A DNA stretch of 64,000 nt from an uncultured Prevotella sp. GTDB taxonomy: Bacteria > Bacteroidota > Bacteroidia > Bacteroidales > Bacteroidaceae. The translations under genes and the position numbers were made by a program. The DNA lies in assembly GCA_934256705.1 (NCBI GenBank), contig CAKQPF010000003.1, forward strand, positions 41,883 to 105,882, written 5' to 3'. The notes beneath the pieces were generated by a model. The model was not told the DNA's origin, ran no database searches, and saw only the letters and a program-made list of their open reading frames with translations. The first letter of the stretch is position 1. Every line of letters starts with the position of its first letter. Shown here one piece after another: positions 8,241 through 17,255 of this stretch.

Positions 8241-9806
8241 TTAATAGTCAGCATTCTCTGGATCAAACTCCGTCCAGCCCTGAAGCCAGTTGTCACCAGT
8301 GGAGAAGGCACCGATGTAAGTGACTTTCTCAAACCATGATGAGAGGAGAGCGTCCTGGAAACTTGCAGCTCCGAGGAGAGGAGAGCCTACCTCCGGCACG
8401 AAGGCAGGAGCGTTGGTGCCGGGAATCAGACCCGCACTTGTCAACTTGAGGTCGGATGTCTGGGCGAAGAGACGGTTGCCTGCCTGTGCCTTGAAGAAGG
8501 TGGAACTGTATGATTCCTTTGTAGCATCGATGACAGACTTCTTTGCCGCATCGTAAAGGTCATCAGTATATCGCTTGTTTGCATCGCTGCCGGTCACTCC
8601 CATGCCAGCGAAATAGATGTTCTGGAGCTTCAGATTGCCTGCCTTGGCATACTCCTGGGTGCTGCCCTTCTCGGCATCGACGATGAGTCCGACAGGATAA
8701 CCGACGGCTACGGAGTTGAAGCAAGCGAGGTGACTGCTGCGTCTGATCTGCATTGCAGCCTGATATTTTCCGAGAGCGGAGCCGTTCTGAGGGAACATCT
8801 TGCCGCCGTTGATGTAGTCAGGAGTGTTCTCAAAGCCTTCTCTTCCCATAGGTCCCACGAATGTGACGTTGGAGAATGTGGCTGAAGTGAAAGGCTCTGC
8901 GAGGGAACCGTCAGCATCATTGTCGCTCTCGAAACCGTTTGACTGTGAGGTATCTGCGATTCTCGGGTCACGGATGGAGAGGGCAAACTGCACCTTACCG
9001 CTGTAACCGTTGTCTGTATCAAATTCATCGTCCCAGCCATTGTATGCCACGATGTAGCGGCAGTTGACGTTTCCGCCGAACCATTCGTAAGAGTCATCGT
9101 TGGAATAGCTTACCTGCAGGTGATCCACCTGTGTGCCGCTGCCTACGCTTCCGAATGTTATGCCATTGATTTCCTTGTCCTTCTGGAATGGATAACCAGC
9201 AAATTCCACGCGTACATAACTGAGCACTCCGCTGTTGTCCTCAGGATTGTTGCCTCCGTGCTTGGTGCGGGGACCGCCCTCTATCTGCTGTGCGAGAACG
9301 CCCTTGTTGTTCGTTCCCTTGCCGCAGATGATGAGTCCGCCCCAGTCGCCCGGCTTGCGGCTGCCCTTAGGCTGTGCGGAAGTGAATACGATAGGCTGTG
9401 TAGCCGTGCCTTTGGCATAGATCTTACCGCCCGGTTCCACGATGAGAGAAGCGGCAGATTCCTTTTCTCCCTTGATGATGGTGCCCGGTTCGATGGTGAG
9501 TTCCGCGCCATCACCCACATATACCCATCCTCTGAGGAGGTATGTGCCTTTCTTCAGGGTCTGCTTGCCCTTGAGTATGAATTCCTTATCGCCGTTGCCT
9601 ATCACCGTGCCGTTGACATTCTCCTTGCCGTCCGTGCCGAAGAGGAGATGGTCACAGGTCTTGATGCTGCCTTCCGTGCCCCATACATAAGCCACTTGAG
9701 GCTGTCCGCCTTGTTTTTCATCGTCATCACTGCTGCTACATGAAGTAACAGTCATTGTCATCACTGTGGCTAAAGCTGCCACTGAGAGGAAAATGTTTCT
9801 TTTCAT
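8241..9806 (-). CDS. Surface lipoprotein partnered with a TonB receptor
   Basis: 521 residues. A lipoprotein signal ends in TSC, followed by a Ser/Asp linker (SSSDDDEKQGG) as in exported Bacteroidota lipoproteins. The body contains repeated beta segments (GAELTIEPGTIIKGE, SASLIVEPGGKIYAKG, GDWGGLIICGKG) typical of a right-handed beta-helix. Homologues are often annotated vaguely in Bacteroides, sometimes as 'multidrug transporter', without evidence. It is encoded 154 bp after the TonB receptor on the same strand and is followed by a strong terminator, so the two probably form one operon. The operator-like sites upstream of the receptor match those of the PiT phosphate transporter, so a role in phosphate or organophosphate capture is an inference worth testing. 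The substrate is unknown. Confidence 0.75.
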   Translation of the reverse strand: MKRNIFLSVAALATVMTMTVTSCSSSDDDEKQGGQPQVAYVWGTEGSIKTCDHLLFGTDGKENVNGTVIGNGDKEFILKGKQTLKKGTYLLRGWVYVGDGAELTIEPGTIIKGEKESAASLIVEPGGKIYAKGTATQPIVFTSAQPKGSRKPGDWGGLIICGKGTNNKGVLAQQIEGGPRTKHGGNNPEDNSGVLSYVRVEFAGYPFQKDKEINGITFGSVGSGTQVDHLQVSYSNDDSYEWFGGNVNCRYIVAYNGWDDEFDTDNGYSGKVQFALSIRDPRIADTSQSNGFESDNDADGSLAEPFTSATFSNVTFVGPMGREGFENTPDYINGGKMFPQNGSALGKYQAAMQIRRSSHLACFNSVAVGYPVGLIVDAEKGSTQEYAKAGNLKLQNIYFAGMGVTGSDANKRYTDDLYDAAKKSVIDATKESYSSTFFKAQAGNRLFAQTSDLKLTSAGLIPGTNAPAFVPEVGSPLLGAASFQDALLSSWFEKVTYIGAFSTGDNWLQGWTEFDPENADY

Positions 9807-9849
9807 CTTTGTTCGTTTTTGTTTGTTTATTTGTTATCGTGAGGTAGGG

Positions 9850-9882
9850 AAACCGGGTGAAGATGTGCCCGACTCGGGGGCT
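9850..9882 (+). repeat. Degenerate REP-like hairpin
   Basis: CGGGTGAAGATGTGCCCG followed by ACTCGGGGGCTTTT resembles the degenerate copy at 13839. It lies in the 154-bp spacer between the TonB receptor and the lipoprotein gene. Confidence 0.4.
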
Positions 9883-9960
9883 TTTGCCCGCTGGAATGAT
9901 TATTCTGGCATTTACCGATCACGCCAACGGCCAGACACCTGCTGCCGGTTGCCGTCCCAT

Positions 9961-12741
9961 CTACATCTTGTAAGTTGCGGTAAGCGAGAATGTTCTGCCA
10001 GGCTTGTAGGAGCGTGTGACCTGCTGTATCTCGCCTTTTGCCGTCTGTTCAAACTGCTTGAACTGTGCTTTCTGTGCAAGGACATCACGCACGGAGAGCC
10101 TTATGTCGAAGTGTCCGAATGACTTTCCCACATTGATATCCACCTGATGGCGCGGCATCTCATAGCTGTCAGGCACTCTGACATCGGTCTCACCGCTGCC
10201 CACGCTGCGTCCCACGCCTATGATTCGCTTGCCTATGGTGTTGTAGAGCAATGACGCTGTCCATCCCTTTGCCTTGGATGAAGCCGGACTGGCGGCGTCG
10301 CTGGAGTAGAACAGTCCCGCATTGACGAGGTAAGGCGACTGTCCCTGCATCGGGCGGTCCTGCTCATTGCTGCCTTCAGGGAAGTTGACGCTGGAATGGA
10401 TCCATGCCGCATTGAGCGAAAGCGACAGCTGAGGGAGGTGAAGGAAGTCGAGCTGCTTGCGTATATCCATTTCCACACCGTAGTTGTCCGCCCCTTCCGC
10501 ATTCATATATGAATACACGAGGTCGGTGCCTCCAGCCACTGTGTAGGTCCATTCGATAGGATCACGGAAGTGCTTGTAGAAGAGCGAGAGACTTACCACT
10601 TCGCCTGCGTGAGGGTACCACTCCCATCCCATGTCGATATTGTCGATGAATGCAGGACGGAGATTGTGGTTTCCCTGCACGTTTGACGCGAGGTCGAAGT
10701 CATAATAGACGCTGGTGGACAGTTCGCGGAACTCAGGTCGGTTTGTCGTTCTTCCGTAGGCAAGCCTCAACTGCTGCGCTTTTGTCAGATGCCAGGTCAG
10801 GTTTAGTGATGGAAAAAGATTGTTATAGTCATAGTATGTGGAGAGAGGCGAATACTCCTGACGGCGGGTATGCGAGATGAGTTCGGTGTGGAATGACTCG
10901 AATCTCACGCCTCCATATGCCTCAAGCCTGTTTCCGAAGAACGGGAGAAGCACTGAGAGATAGCCACTTCCGAGGGTATTCTTCGCCTCGTAGTTGTTGC
11001 TCCAGTCCACTTGCTCCAGCAGGTAGAGACCGTCCTTGCCGTAATTGCGGTCGGTAAGGAGCTGGGTAGGCACGTCAAGGTCGCGCATCTGCTGCGGCAG
11101 CTGTCCGTCGGGCCAGGCATAAGTGAAGAATCTCGTGTCGTATCTGCGGCTGCGGTGCTCGCCGTAGGCACCGACCTTCAGCGACGGTTTCCATCCTTCA
11201 AGGTCGAAATCGTGGTTCCAGTTGGCACCTGCTGACAGTATATTCTCCTTGAGGAATGAAAATTCGCGGTTGATGTCATTGAGGTTTTCCACCTCCAGAG
11301 TGCCGTCCTCCTGTGCGTAAACCGTGTAGCGGCGGCGGTCTGGGAGGTTCCTGTTGGCATAAGCATAGCCTACGTTCCAGTCGATGAGATTGCTGTTGTC
11401 GAGCGAATGCTTGCCGGAAAGCCCGAGATTGTAGGTGGTGCGGCTCTGATAGTAATACTCCGCCTGCTCCATATAGTCGCTCTGGGCATCGTAACCCTTA
11501 CGGTATGTGTAGCGGTCTTTGCCCAACTGATTGAAGATATGCTTCATCTCGATGCGCTGACTGCCGTCAGAAGAGAGCCAGACAAGGCTCAGAAGGGCTC
11601 CGAGACGCACGTTGTTGGTGTATTGGTCGTCCATCGCCTTGCGGAGATAGCTGGACTTGTCGTGGGTCACATCGTAGGCACCGAACATATTGTTCTCCAC
11701 ATCCTTCAGCGTGCGGTAAGCATTACTGTAATTGATACTGCCGTTCAATCCAAACGTCTGACCGCCAGCAGTATGCCATCTCTGCGACAAACTGGCGGCA
11801 ATGCTCATGTCAGCCACAGGCTTCATCTTGCTGACCGTCCAGTCATTGTTGAATCCATTGCCAAGGAGAGAGTAGCCATTGCCCTGCTGATTGAGCGTGG
11901 TATTGATGCCATCAGCAAGTCCTCGGATGCCGTTGTCGAAGCCGAGGAAGTCAGTAGGGCCCCCTGCATAGCCCAACTGTTCCTTCAGATGAGTCTCATT
12001 ATTAAGGCTTCCCCCTATACTGATGTTCCATGAATTGCGCAGGGGAACATCCTTCGTATTTACAATGATAAAGCCACCGGTATAGTCAGCAGGGTATTCA
12101 GGCGATGCGGACTTCACCACCTTCATGCCACTGATCTGGGAAGAAGGGATGATGTCAAAGGAGAAAGCCCTCTGGTCGGCTTCGCTCGACGGCACTGCAG
12201 CGCCGTTCATCCATACATTATTATATCTCTGGGACAATCCGCGCACCATGACGTATTTCTCATCTATGATGCTTACGCCCGGAATACGACGGATCACCTC
12301 GCTCGCATCCTTGTCCTGCGTGCGCTTGATGTGCTGCTCCGAGACGCTTGTCATCGAGATATGTGCCTGCTGTTGTTCCCTCATCGTGGCGGCTTCAGTG
12401 TCCTGTCGCACCTCACCGGTCACGGTGACATTGCCCAAAGTGGCATTGTCTGCTTCGAGGGAAATATCGAAATCCTGAGTGCCGTCACCGACCAGGATGT
12501 CCTTGGTGACGGTCTTGTAACCAATATATCTTACTGTCAATCTGCGTTTCCCGTTGGGAATATTGAGTGAGAACATTCCATTCACATCAGTAGAGATGCC
12601 TTTTCCTTCGGCAAAGGTGACCGAAGCGCCCGGCAGGGTCTCGCCAGTCTCGGCGTCCACCACCTTTCCTTTGACGACACCAGCCATCGCTGTTGCCCAT
12701 CCGGCGCATCCTGCAATCAATAACATCATTCTTCTTGTCAT
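9961..12741 (-). CDS. TonB-dependent outer-membrane receptor
   Basis: 926 residues. After a signal peptide (about 1-20) comes a carboxypeptidase-D regulatory-like beta-sandwich (GVVKGKVVDAETGETLPGAS, about 21-105), then the plug domain (ASEVIRRIPGVSIIDEKYVM...GGFIIVNTKDVP), then a 22-strand-type beta-barrel ending in an aromatic-rich strand. It should import a ligand across the outer membrane using TonB energy. It lacks a SusD partner, so it is not a typical glycan system; its partner is the lipoprotein gene downstream. Its promoter region carries two TGTAAnn heptamers with 11-bp period (12811-12828), 9 bp from the -7 box, the same geometry as at the PiT gene. Confidence 0.9.
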   Translation of the reverse strand: MTRRMMLLIAGCAGWATAMAGVVKGKVVDAETGETLPGASVTFAEGKGISTDVNGMFSLNIPNGKRRLTVRYIGYKTVTKDILVGDGTQDFDISLEADNATLGNVTVTGEVRQDTEAATMREQQQAHISMTSVSEQHIKRTQDKDASEVIRRIPGVSIIDEKYVMVRGLSQRYNNVWMNGAAVPSSEADQRAFSFDIIPSSQISGMKVVKSASPEYPADYTGGFIIVNTKDVPLRNSWNISIGGSLNNETHLKEQLGYAGGPTDFLGFDNGIRGLADGINTTLNQQGNGYSLLGNGFNNDWTVSKMKPVADMSIAASLSQRWHTAGGQTFGLNGSINYSNAYRTLKDVENNMFGAYDVTHDKSSYLRKAMDDQYTNNVRLGALLSLVWLSSDGSQRIEMKHIFNQLGKDRYTYRKGYDAQSDYMEQAEYYYQSRTTYNLGLSGKHSLDNSNLIDWNVGYAYANRNLPDRRRYTVYAQEDGTLEVENLNDINREFSFLKENILSAGANWNHDFDLEGWKPSLKVGAYGEHRSRRYDTRFFTYAWPDGQLPQQMRDLDVPTQLLTDRNYGKDGLYLLEQVDWSNNYEAKNTLGSGYLSVLLPFFGNRLEAYGGVRFESFHTELISHTRRQEYSPLSTYYDYNNLFPSLNLTWHLTKAQQLRLAYGRTTNRPEFRELSTSVYYDFDLASNVQGNHNLRPAFIDNIDMGWEWYPHAGEVVSLSLFYKHFRDPIEWTYTVAGGTDLVYSYMNAEGADNYGVEMDIRKQLDFLHLPQLSLSLNAAWIHSSVNFPEGSNEQDRPMQGQSPYLVNAGLFYSSDAASPASSKAKGWTASLLYNTIGKRIIGVGRSVGSGETDVRVPDSYEMPRHQVDINVGKSFGHFDIRLSVRDVLAQKAQFKQFEQTAKGEIQQVTRSYKPGRTFSLTATYKM

Positions 12742-12792
12742 ATACTTTTTTTATATTATAAGGTAAGCGAGGTTATCTTTCCTTATCACGCT

Positions 12793-12840
12793 GCAAAGGT
12801 ACGGGGGCAAGGTTACAGCGTTATTACATGGATGCTAACA
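12793..12840 (-). promoter_or_regulatory. Promoter of the TonB operon with a direct-repeat operator
   Basis: Minus-strand -7 box TACCTTTGC (12793-12801), then 9 bp, then TGTAACC (12811-12817) and TGTAATA (12822-12828) at 11-bp period. A weaker TGTTAGC lies at 12834-12840. The heptamers occupy the place of a -33 element, as expected for an activated promoter of the OmpR/PhoB type. Confidence 0.65.
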
Positions 12841-12858
12841 AGATGTTTCAATGGGAAA

Positions 12859-12876
12859 TGTCACGGTTTTGTAACC
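12859..12876 (+). promoter_or_regulatory. Additional 11-bp-period heptamer pair
   Basis: TGTCACG, four bases, then TGTAACC. This is a second possible binding site upstream of the TonB promoter, in the opposite orientation; no -7 box lies next to it. Confidence 0.35.
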
Positions 12877-12978
12877 TGTTCCGGTGACATGAGCCACTTT
12901 CATTGCTGATATCAGACAGCGTTTCCGGCATTTTCCGCGGTCGATATTGTCAGCAAAGTATAAAAATTTTAATCTTTC

Positions 12979-13016
12979 GTGACACCATTGTCATTGAATT
13001 GCGACAATGATGACAC
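12979..13016. promoter_or_regulatory. Large dyad upstream of the heat-shock gene
   Basis: GTGACACCATTGTC and GACAATGATGACAC are inverted repeats (12 of 14 positions pair) separated by 10 bp. This is a candidate repressor or activator site in the 527-bp gap between the TonB and hsp20 genes. No classical promoter was clear nearby. Confidence 0.4.
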
Positions 13017-13268
13017 TGGACGTATCTATTTGGGGATGAAAGGTTTCCGGCACGGATGTTGCTTATTGTACGGGTGAAAGCTGAAGCCGAAAGGTAAAGG
13101 GAACGATGATAGACCTTTAAGCAACAGCAACGTGGTTCGACACATTCCCTGAACTGCGAAGCTAAAGCTGAAGTTTAACAGACAAACAAAGAACAATCAG
13201 AAATCCCTACTGAACCGAAAGGCGATGAGAGGACGACTAAAAAAAACTAAAAACAGGAGGTATTTATT

Positions 13269-13712
13269 ATGTTGTTAGCTCGTAGAAATAATAACAGCGT
13301 TTCAAATTGGTTGAACAGTTGGTTTAATGACAATTTCTTTGACACGGACTTGGTTCACCACATGAACTCCACAGCACCGGCAGTCAACGTGAAAGAGAGT
13401 GAGAAGGCATACACTATGGAAGTTGCTGCTCCTGGTCTGAAGAAGGAGAACGTTAAGATGAACATCGACAAGGACGGCTATCTGAATCTCTCTATCGAAA
13501 ACAAGGAGGAGAAAAAGGACGAGAAGAAAGAGGAGCATTACTTGCGCCGCGAGTTCTCTTACAGCAGTTACTCTCAGAGTTATGCTCTGCCTGAGAATGT
13601 CGATAAGGACCATATCTCTGCTGAGGTCAGCGATGGCGTCTTGAAGATTGAGATTCCTAAGACCGGCAAGGAGGAGAAGAAGGACGAAGTAAAGCACATC
13701 GAGGTCAAATAA
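13269..13712 (+). CDS. Small heat-shock protein, Hsp20/alpha-crystallin family
   Basis: A 147-residue holdase chaperone that binds unfolding proteins without ATP. The alpha-crystallin domain spans about 37-140: PAVNVKESEKAYTMEVAAPG, then the conserved core GYLNLSIENKEE, then DGVLKIEIPKTGK with the family's V-L-x-I-x-x-P motif. A charged EEKKDEKKEE insertion sits in the middle loop. It is preceded by an unusually strong Shine-Dalgarno (ACAGGAGG, 7-8 bases before ATG), rare in this window and consistent with high expression. It is followed by a strong terminator, so it is monocistronic. Confidence 0.95.
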   Translation: MLLARRNNNSVSNWLNSWFNDNFFDTDLVHHMNSTAPAVNVKESEKAYTMEVAAPGLKKENVKMNIDKDGYLNLSIENKEEKKDEKKEEHYLRREFSYSSYSQSYALPENVDKDHISAEVSDGVLKIEIPKTGKEEKKDEVKHIEVK

Positions 13713-13736
13713 TCTCCTTGAGATCATAATATGAAT

Positions 13737-13783
13737 GAAAGGCAAGTGTCCCTTTGTTGGGGAGGCTTGCCTTTCTTTTTTTT
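13737..13783 (+). terminator. Intrinsic terminator of hsp20
   Basis: Arms GAAAGGCAAG/CTTGCCTTTC followed by eight T residues. Confidence 0.9.
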
Positions 13784-13793
13784 CCCTTAATAT

Positions 13794-13908
13794 CAGCCGG
13801 TGACGCGGCTGACACAGTGGCAGACGATTCCTATTATTGCCGGAGACGTGGCTGACACGGGGGCTTTCGTTTGGTTATATCAGCCGATGACGCGGCTGAC
13901 ACAGTGGC
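13794..13908 (+). repeat. Three REP-like hairpins in tandem
   Basis: Copies at 13794-13821 (stem CAGCCG/CGGCTG, loop GTGACG), 13839-13864 (degenerate, ends ACACGGGGGC) and 13881-13908 (stem CAGCCG/CGGCTG, loop ATGACG), about 43 bp apart, all in the same orientation. They lie between the hsp20 terminator and the 3' end of the histidine kinase gene. Confidence 0.8.
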
Positions 13909-13937
13909 TTTTTCTTTATATGGACAATGATAATGGG

Positions 13938-16493
13938 CTATCTCCCGATGGCATTGAGGATGGTGTCCAGACTGTTGTCCACCTTATTGAGGTATTCATG
14001 GATGGTGTCTGGAGAGAGGTTGCTGATCTGCTCCGGCGAGAGAGACTGGAGTTGGGCGAGGCAGTCCGCATGAAGGAGGGTGGCAACGGGCAGGAGTTTG
14101 TGGGCTATCCTGCCGGCTTCCTGCATCAGTTCCGGCAACGGAAGAGGACTATCCGAAGGAGATGACAGGAGGCGAGCCAGCGAATTGCGGTATGAATGCA
14201 GCTCGGCAGTGACGGTGCGGATGATTTCCTGCTCCGCTTTCTCGTCGCCGGCGGCAAAGGCAAGCAACCCAGACAGATAGTCATTCCTTTGCTCTGACGA
14301 GGCGGAAGGGTCGGATTGCTGCGGCGATTCCGCTGACGGCAGTCCGATAAGGGCATCAAGAGCATCGCGTTGGAATGGCTTGAAGAGGCAACCATCAAAG
14401 CCGGCTTTCGACAGTTCCTCCTTGATACTGGTGTCATGTGCCGTCATTGCGATGACTTTCATATTGCTATGGTTTATCATTCTGATAATCTCCATTCCGC
14501 TCATTTCCGGCATTTCGATGTCCATCAGCATCAGAGCGGGCTTCTCATTGTGGAGTATGGTCAGGGCATCCGTGACGTGCTGACAGGCAAACACCTGCCA
14601 TCCGCTCTCCGTTTTGCCACGAAGCATCTCCTGAAGTAACTGTAATTGCAGTTTGTCATCATCCAATATCAGTATCTTTCGGTTTGCCAAAGCCAGCGGT
14701 TTGCTATGCTTGCAAGGTGCGGAAGCTATGTGTTCATCCGCTTTTTTGCAGGATATTGCCTTGTCATCAGCCGTTGCCTGCCCGACAGGAATCGTTACCG
14801 TGAATGTGGAACCCACGTTCTTCTGCGAATTGAGCGTGATTTTTCCGCCCAACAGCGTGACAAGTTCATGGGTAATGGAGAGTCCCAGTCCCGTTCCTTC
14901 TATGCCTTGCGCATTCTGTAGGCGAGTGAATGCCATGAATGCTCTTCTGCTTTCCTCTGCTGTCATTCCCATTCCGGTATCTTTCACGCTTACAGTAAGA
15001 TAACGATTGCCGTCACTTGGCGCTTTAGAGACAAAGGCATTGACGCTGATTTCACCCTTTTGTGTGTATTTTATGGCATTGCTGATGAGATTATCCAGCA
15101 CTTGCCTTATGCGGAAAGCATCGGCTACATAGTGTTTTGGCGAAGCTTCGTCAGACTCGGAGCGTGCCACCGCATCGTCCTTGAACGACATATTGATGCT
15201 CAAACCTTTCCTTTCAGCCAGCATTCTCATGCCTTCAGTGGCTTGACAGACAAGTGCAGATGGCGAGAAAGCAGTGGGATGCAGTTCCATCTGCCCATTT
15301 TCCAGTTTGTGATAATCCAGCAATGAAGCCACCAGACGCGAGAGATGATCGGAGGAATTGACGATATTGTCGATATACCCGATCGCCTTTTCATCCTTCA
15401 CATAGTCTCTCATAAGGTCGATAAATCCGGAAATGGACGCTACAGGCGCTTTGATGTCATGGGTGATGGTGAGCAATAGCCTTTCGCGCTGATTCATGAT
15501 GCGCTGTATTTCCGCGTTGGCATTCTCCAGATTTTCTCTGTAAATGCGTTCTTTCTTTGCGTCCCTTGAGATATACAAGAACAGGATGCCGGCAGCAACG
15601 ATGGCAAGCAATGCAAGGAGAGAAATCTGCCAGAGCAGTGATTGGCGTGATTTCAGCGCTCTGACCAGTGCTTCTTGCATCGTGCGCTTCTCATTGTCAC
15701 GTATAGTATTGAGCAATAGCGTGGTGCGATGTGCCAGTTGTTGGCTGACGATTCTCAAGTCGCCCAACTCTTTACTCACCGCCATCTGCTTTCTGATGGA
15801 GTGTTTTCTTTCCTCCCGATTTATCTGCGAAAGCACTTCCACCACCTCGTCAGCCACGTCCACCGGTATTGCCACCGAGTCGGTAGTGGTGCTGTTGACG
15901 TCATTATGTATGGAGATAGTGTCGGTAGTTCCCTTTTTGAAGGCATCAGCAAGGCGTCTGAAGAATCCTTTTCTGGTCTTTACCACTTCGACGGTGGTGC
16001 GCTCATTCTCATGTGTCTTAGCGGTTTTGGTATGCACCATGACGGAATCCTTACCGCTATTGAGGTTTTCCATCTTCTCATTGAGCAGGTTTTCACGAGT
16101 GTCATAATTCATGATTTTCCTCAGTTCTGCAAGGTTATCCTGCTTCAATGATAGCAAACTGACGAGCGTATCCATACGTGCTCGCTGCAGAGAGTCTTGC
16201 TCCAGCATTTTCAGACTGAGCGTCAAGCGCTTGGCTTCCTTGATAGAGAGGCGCAACTTCTTCCAATCTTTAGATGTGCCCATATATATGGAGCGCTCAT
16301 TATTGCTGACATCCAGCATGCTATACACCAGACTATCTACCACATTACGCTTGTAATTATAGTCTCGTGACATCTTATTGATATTCAGCAGGGACTGCGT
16401 ATTCCCATACACGAGGACGATTGCCATAACCATTACTACGGCTACGGCTACATATCCTACGGCCACCTTGAAAGGAATATTGTTTTTTACCAT
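13938..16493 (-). CDS. Hybrid sensor histidine kinase with receiver and HPt-like domains
   Basis: 851 residues. An N-terminal membrane helix (VAVGYVAVAVVMVMAIVLVYG), a long mostly helical periplasmic region, then a second membrane helix (SLLALLAIVAAGILFLYI). A dimerisation/phosphoacceptor domain follows (TITHDIKAPVASISGF, the histidine of H-box THD). Next come an ATPase domain (NLISNAIKYT, DTGMGM, GTGLGLSI), a receiver domain (ILDDDK, LMDIEMPEMSG, CLFKPF) and a C-terminal HPt-like region (RIAHKLLPVATLLHA). This is a complete intramolecular phosphorelay. The start at 16493 (MVKNNIPF) is preferred because the longer frame runs into its promoter. The response regulator at 17256 is the likely partner by proximity. 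Confidence 0.9.
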   Translation of the reverse strand: MVKNNIPFKVAVGYVAVAVVMVMAIVLVYGNTQSLLNINKMSRDYNYKRNVVDSLVYSMLDVSNNERSIYMGTSKDWKKLRLSIKEAKRLTLSLKMLEQDSLQRARMDTLVSLLSLKQDNLAELRKIMNYDTRENLLNEKMENLNSGKDSVMVHTKTAKTHENERTTVEVVKTRKGFFRRLADAFKKGTTDTISIHNDVNSTTTDSVAIPVDVADEVVEVLSQINREERKHSIRKQMAVSKELGDLRIVSQQLAHRTTLLLNTIRDNEKRTMQEALVRALKSRQSLLWQISLLALLAIVAAGILFLYISRDAKKERIYRENLENANAEIQRIMNQRERLLLTITHDIKAPVASISGFIDLMRDYVKDEKAIGYIDNIVNSSDHLSRLVASLLDYHKLENGQMELHPTAFSPSALVCQATEGMRMLAERKGLSINMSFKDDAVARSESDEASPKHYVADAFRIRQVLDNLISNAIKYTQKGEISVNAFVSKAPSDGNRYLTVSVKDTGMGMTAEESRRAFMAFTRLQNAQGIEGTGLGLSITHELVTLLGGKITLNSQKNVGSTFTVTIPVGQATADDKAISCKKADEHIASAPCKHSKPLALANRKILILDDDKLQLQLLQEMLRGKTESGWQVFACQHVTDALTILHNEKPALMLMDIEMPEMSGMEIIRMINHSNMKVIAMTAHDTSIKEELSKAGFDGCLFKPFQRDALDALIGLPSAESPQQSDPSASSEQRNDYLSGLLAFAAGDEKAEQEIIRTVTAELHSYRNSLARLLSSPSDSPLPLPELMQEAGRIAHKLLPVATLLHADCLAQLQSLSPEQISNLSPDTIHEYLNKVDNSLDTILNAIGR

Positions 16494-16504
16494 ACTGCAA
16501 AAAT
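16494..16504 (-). promoter_or_regulatory. -7 box abutting the kinase start codon
   Basis: TATTTTTGC lies immediately before CAGT-ATG on the minus strand, which would place transcription initiation at or very near the start codon (leaderless or nearly so). Confidence 0.35.
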
Positions 16505-16568
16505 ACAAAAAAATATCTTGCCTCCAAAGAGAAAGCAAGATATTCATGATTTTGGCGGTCGCTTGTCA

Positions 16569-16597
16569 TTGCCCTGTAACGCGGGCAACACAGTGGC
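16569..16597 (+). repeat. REP-like hairpin upstream of the kinase
   Basis: Stem TTGCCC/GGGCAA, loop variant with TGTAACGC, tail CACAGTGGC. Confidence 0.75.
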
Positions 16598-16641
16598 GGA
16601 TGCGCCATTCTACTAACTAACTAAACAATTTTATTGTCGTC

Positions 16642-17016
16642 TTACACTGTGAAATAAGCCTTTGCAACTACGTCTTCCTTAGGCTCCTTTACTGGAGTCT
16701 TGGTGGTATCTGTAGGAGCGACAGTGTCTGTTGGCTCTACATTGAGGAACGCCATGAACTTAGTTTCCTCTACTGGAGTCTTTGTAGTATCTGTAGGAGC
16801 GACAGTGTCTGTAGGCTCTGCGCCGAGAAGTGCTACGAGCTGTGTCTCTTCCACTGGAGTCTGTGTGGTGTCAACAGGTGCTACTGTATCGTTAGGAGCA
16901 ACGGTATCAGTTGGCTCTGAAGCAGATGAGCTAACCATTGACTTACTTGCAAACACATTGTTTACTGAAACGAACACGAGTGATGCTGCGATAGCTGCGA
17001 AAAATAACTTCTTCAT
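16642..17016 (-). CDS. Small secreted Thr/Pro repeat protein
   Basis: 124 residues. A clear signal peptide (MKKLFFAAIAASLVFVSVNNVFA) is followed by three near-identical modules of about 20-30 residues built on EPTDTVAPTDTTKTPVEET. The product is extracellular or periplasmic, acidic and presumably disordered. No family is recognised. It lies between the sensor kinase and the sigma-54 regulator. Upstream is a good sigma-54 promoter (17121-17136), and no -7 box is seen, so it is probably the direct output of that two-component system. It might act as a surface spacer or a stress-response factor; function is unknown. Confidence 0.75.
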   Translation of the reverse strand: MKKLFFAAIAASLVFVSVNNVFASKSMVSSSASEPTDTVAPNDTVAPVDTTQTPVEETQLVALLGAEPTDTVAPTDTTKTPVEETKFMAFLNVEPTDTVAPTDTTKTPVKEPKEDVVAKAYFTV

Positions 17017-17120
17017 AATTGTGCTGATTTTTAAGTTTTTATTTTTACTATTTTATTTTGTGATCTATTCTCTGTCGCTTTCCGGATGCCGGATGTGTTG
17101 CGACTTCATTATCTTAAATC

Positions 17121-17136
17121 ACAATCAGCGTGCCAA
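17121..17136 (-). promoter_or_regulatory. Sigma-54 type promoter
   Basis: Minus-strand TTGGCACG, four bases, TTGT. This matches the -24/-12 consensus (TTGGCACG N4 TTGC) except for the last base. It lies about 105 bp before the small secreted protein gene. A weaker copy, TTGGCACG N4 TCGT, is at 17177-17192. Confidence 0.65.
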
Positions 17137-17255
17137 AAACGAAGATATTTCGCTAACTATCTGATAATCAACAATGACGAATGCCGTGCCAAAAAGTGGG
17201 GAAGTGGGGAATGTGGGGAAGTGGTGTGGAATTATTCCCCAGAAAGTTGGGGAAT

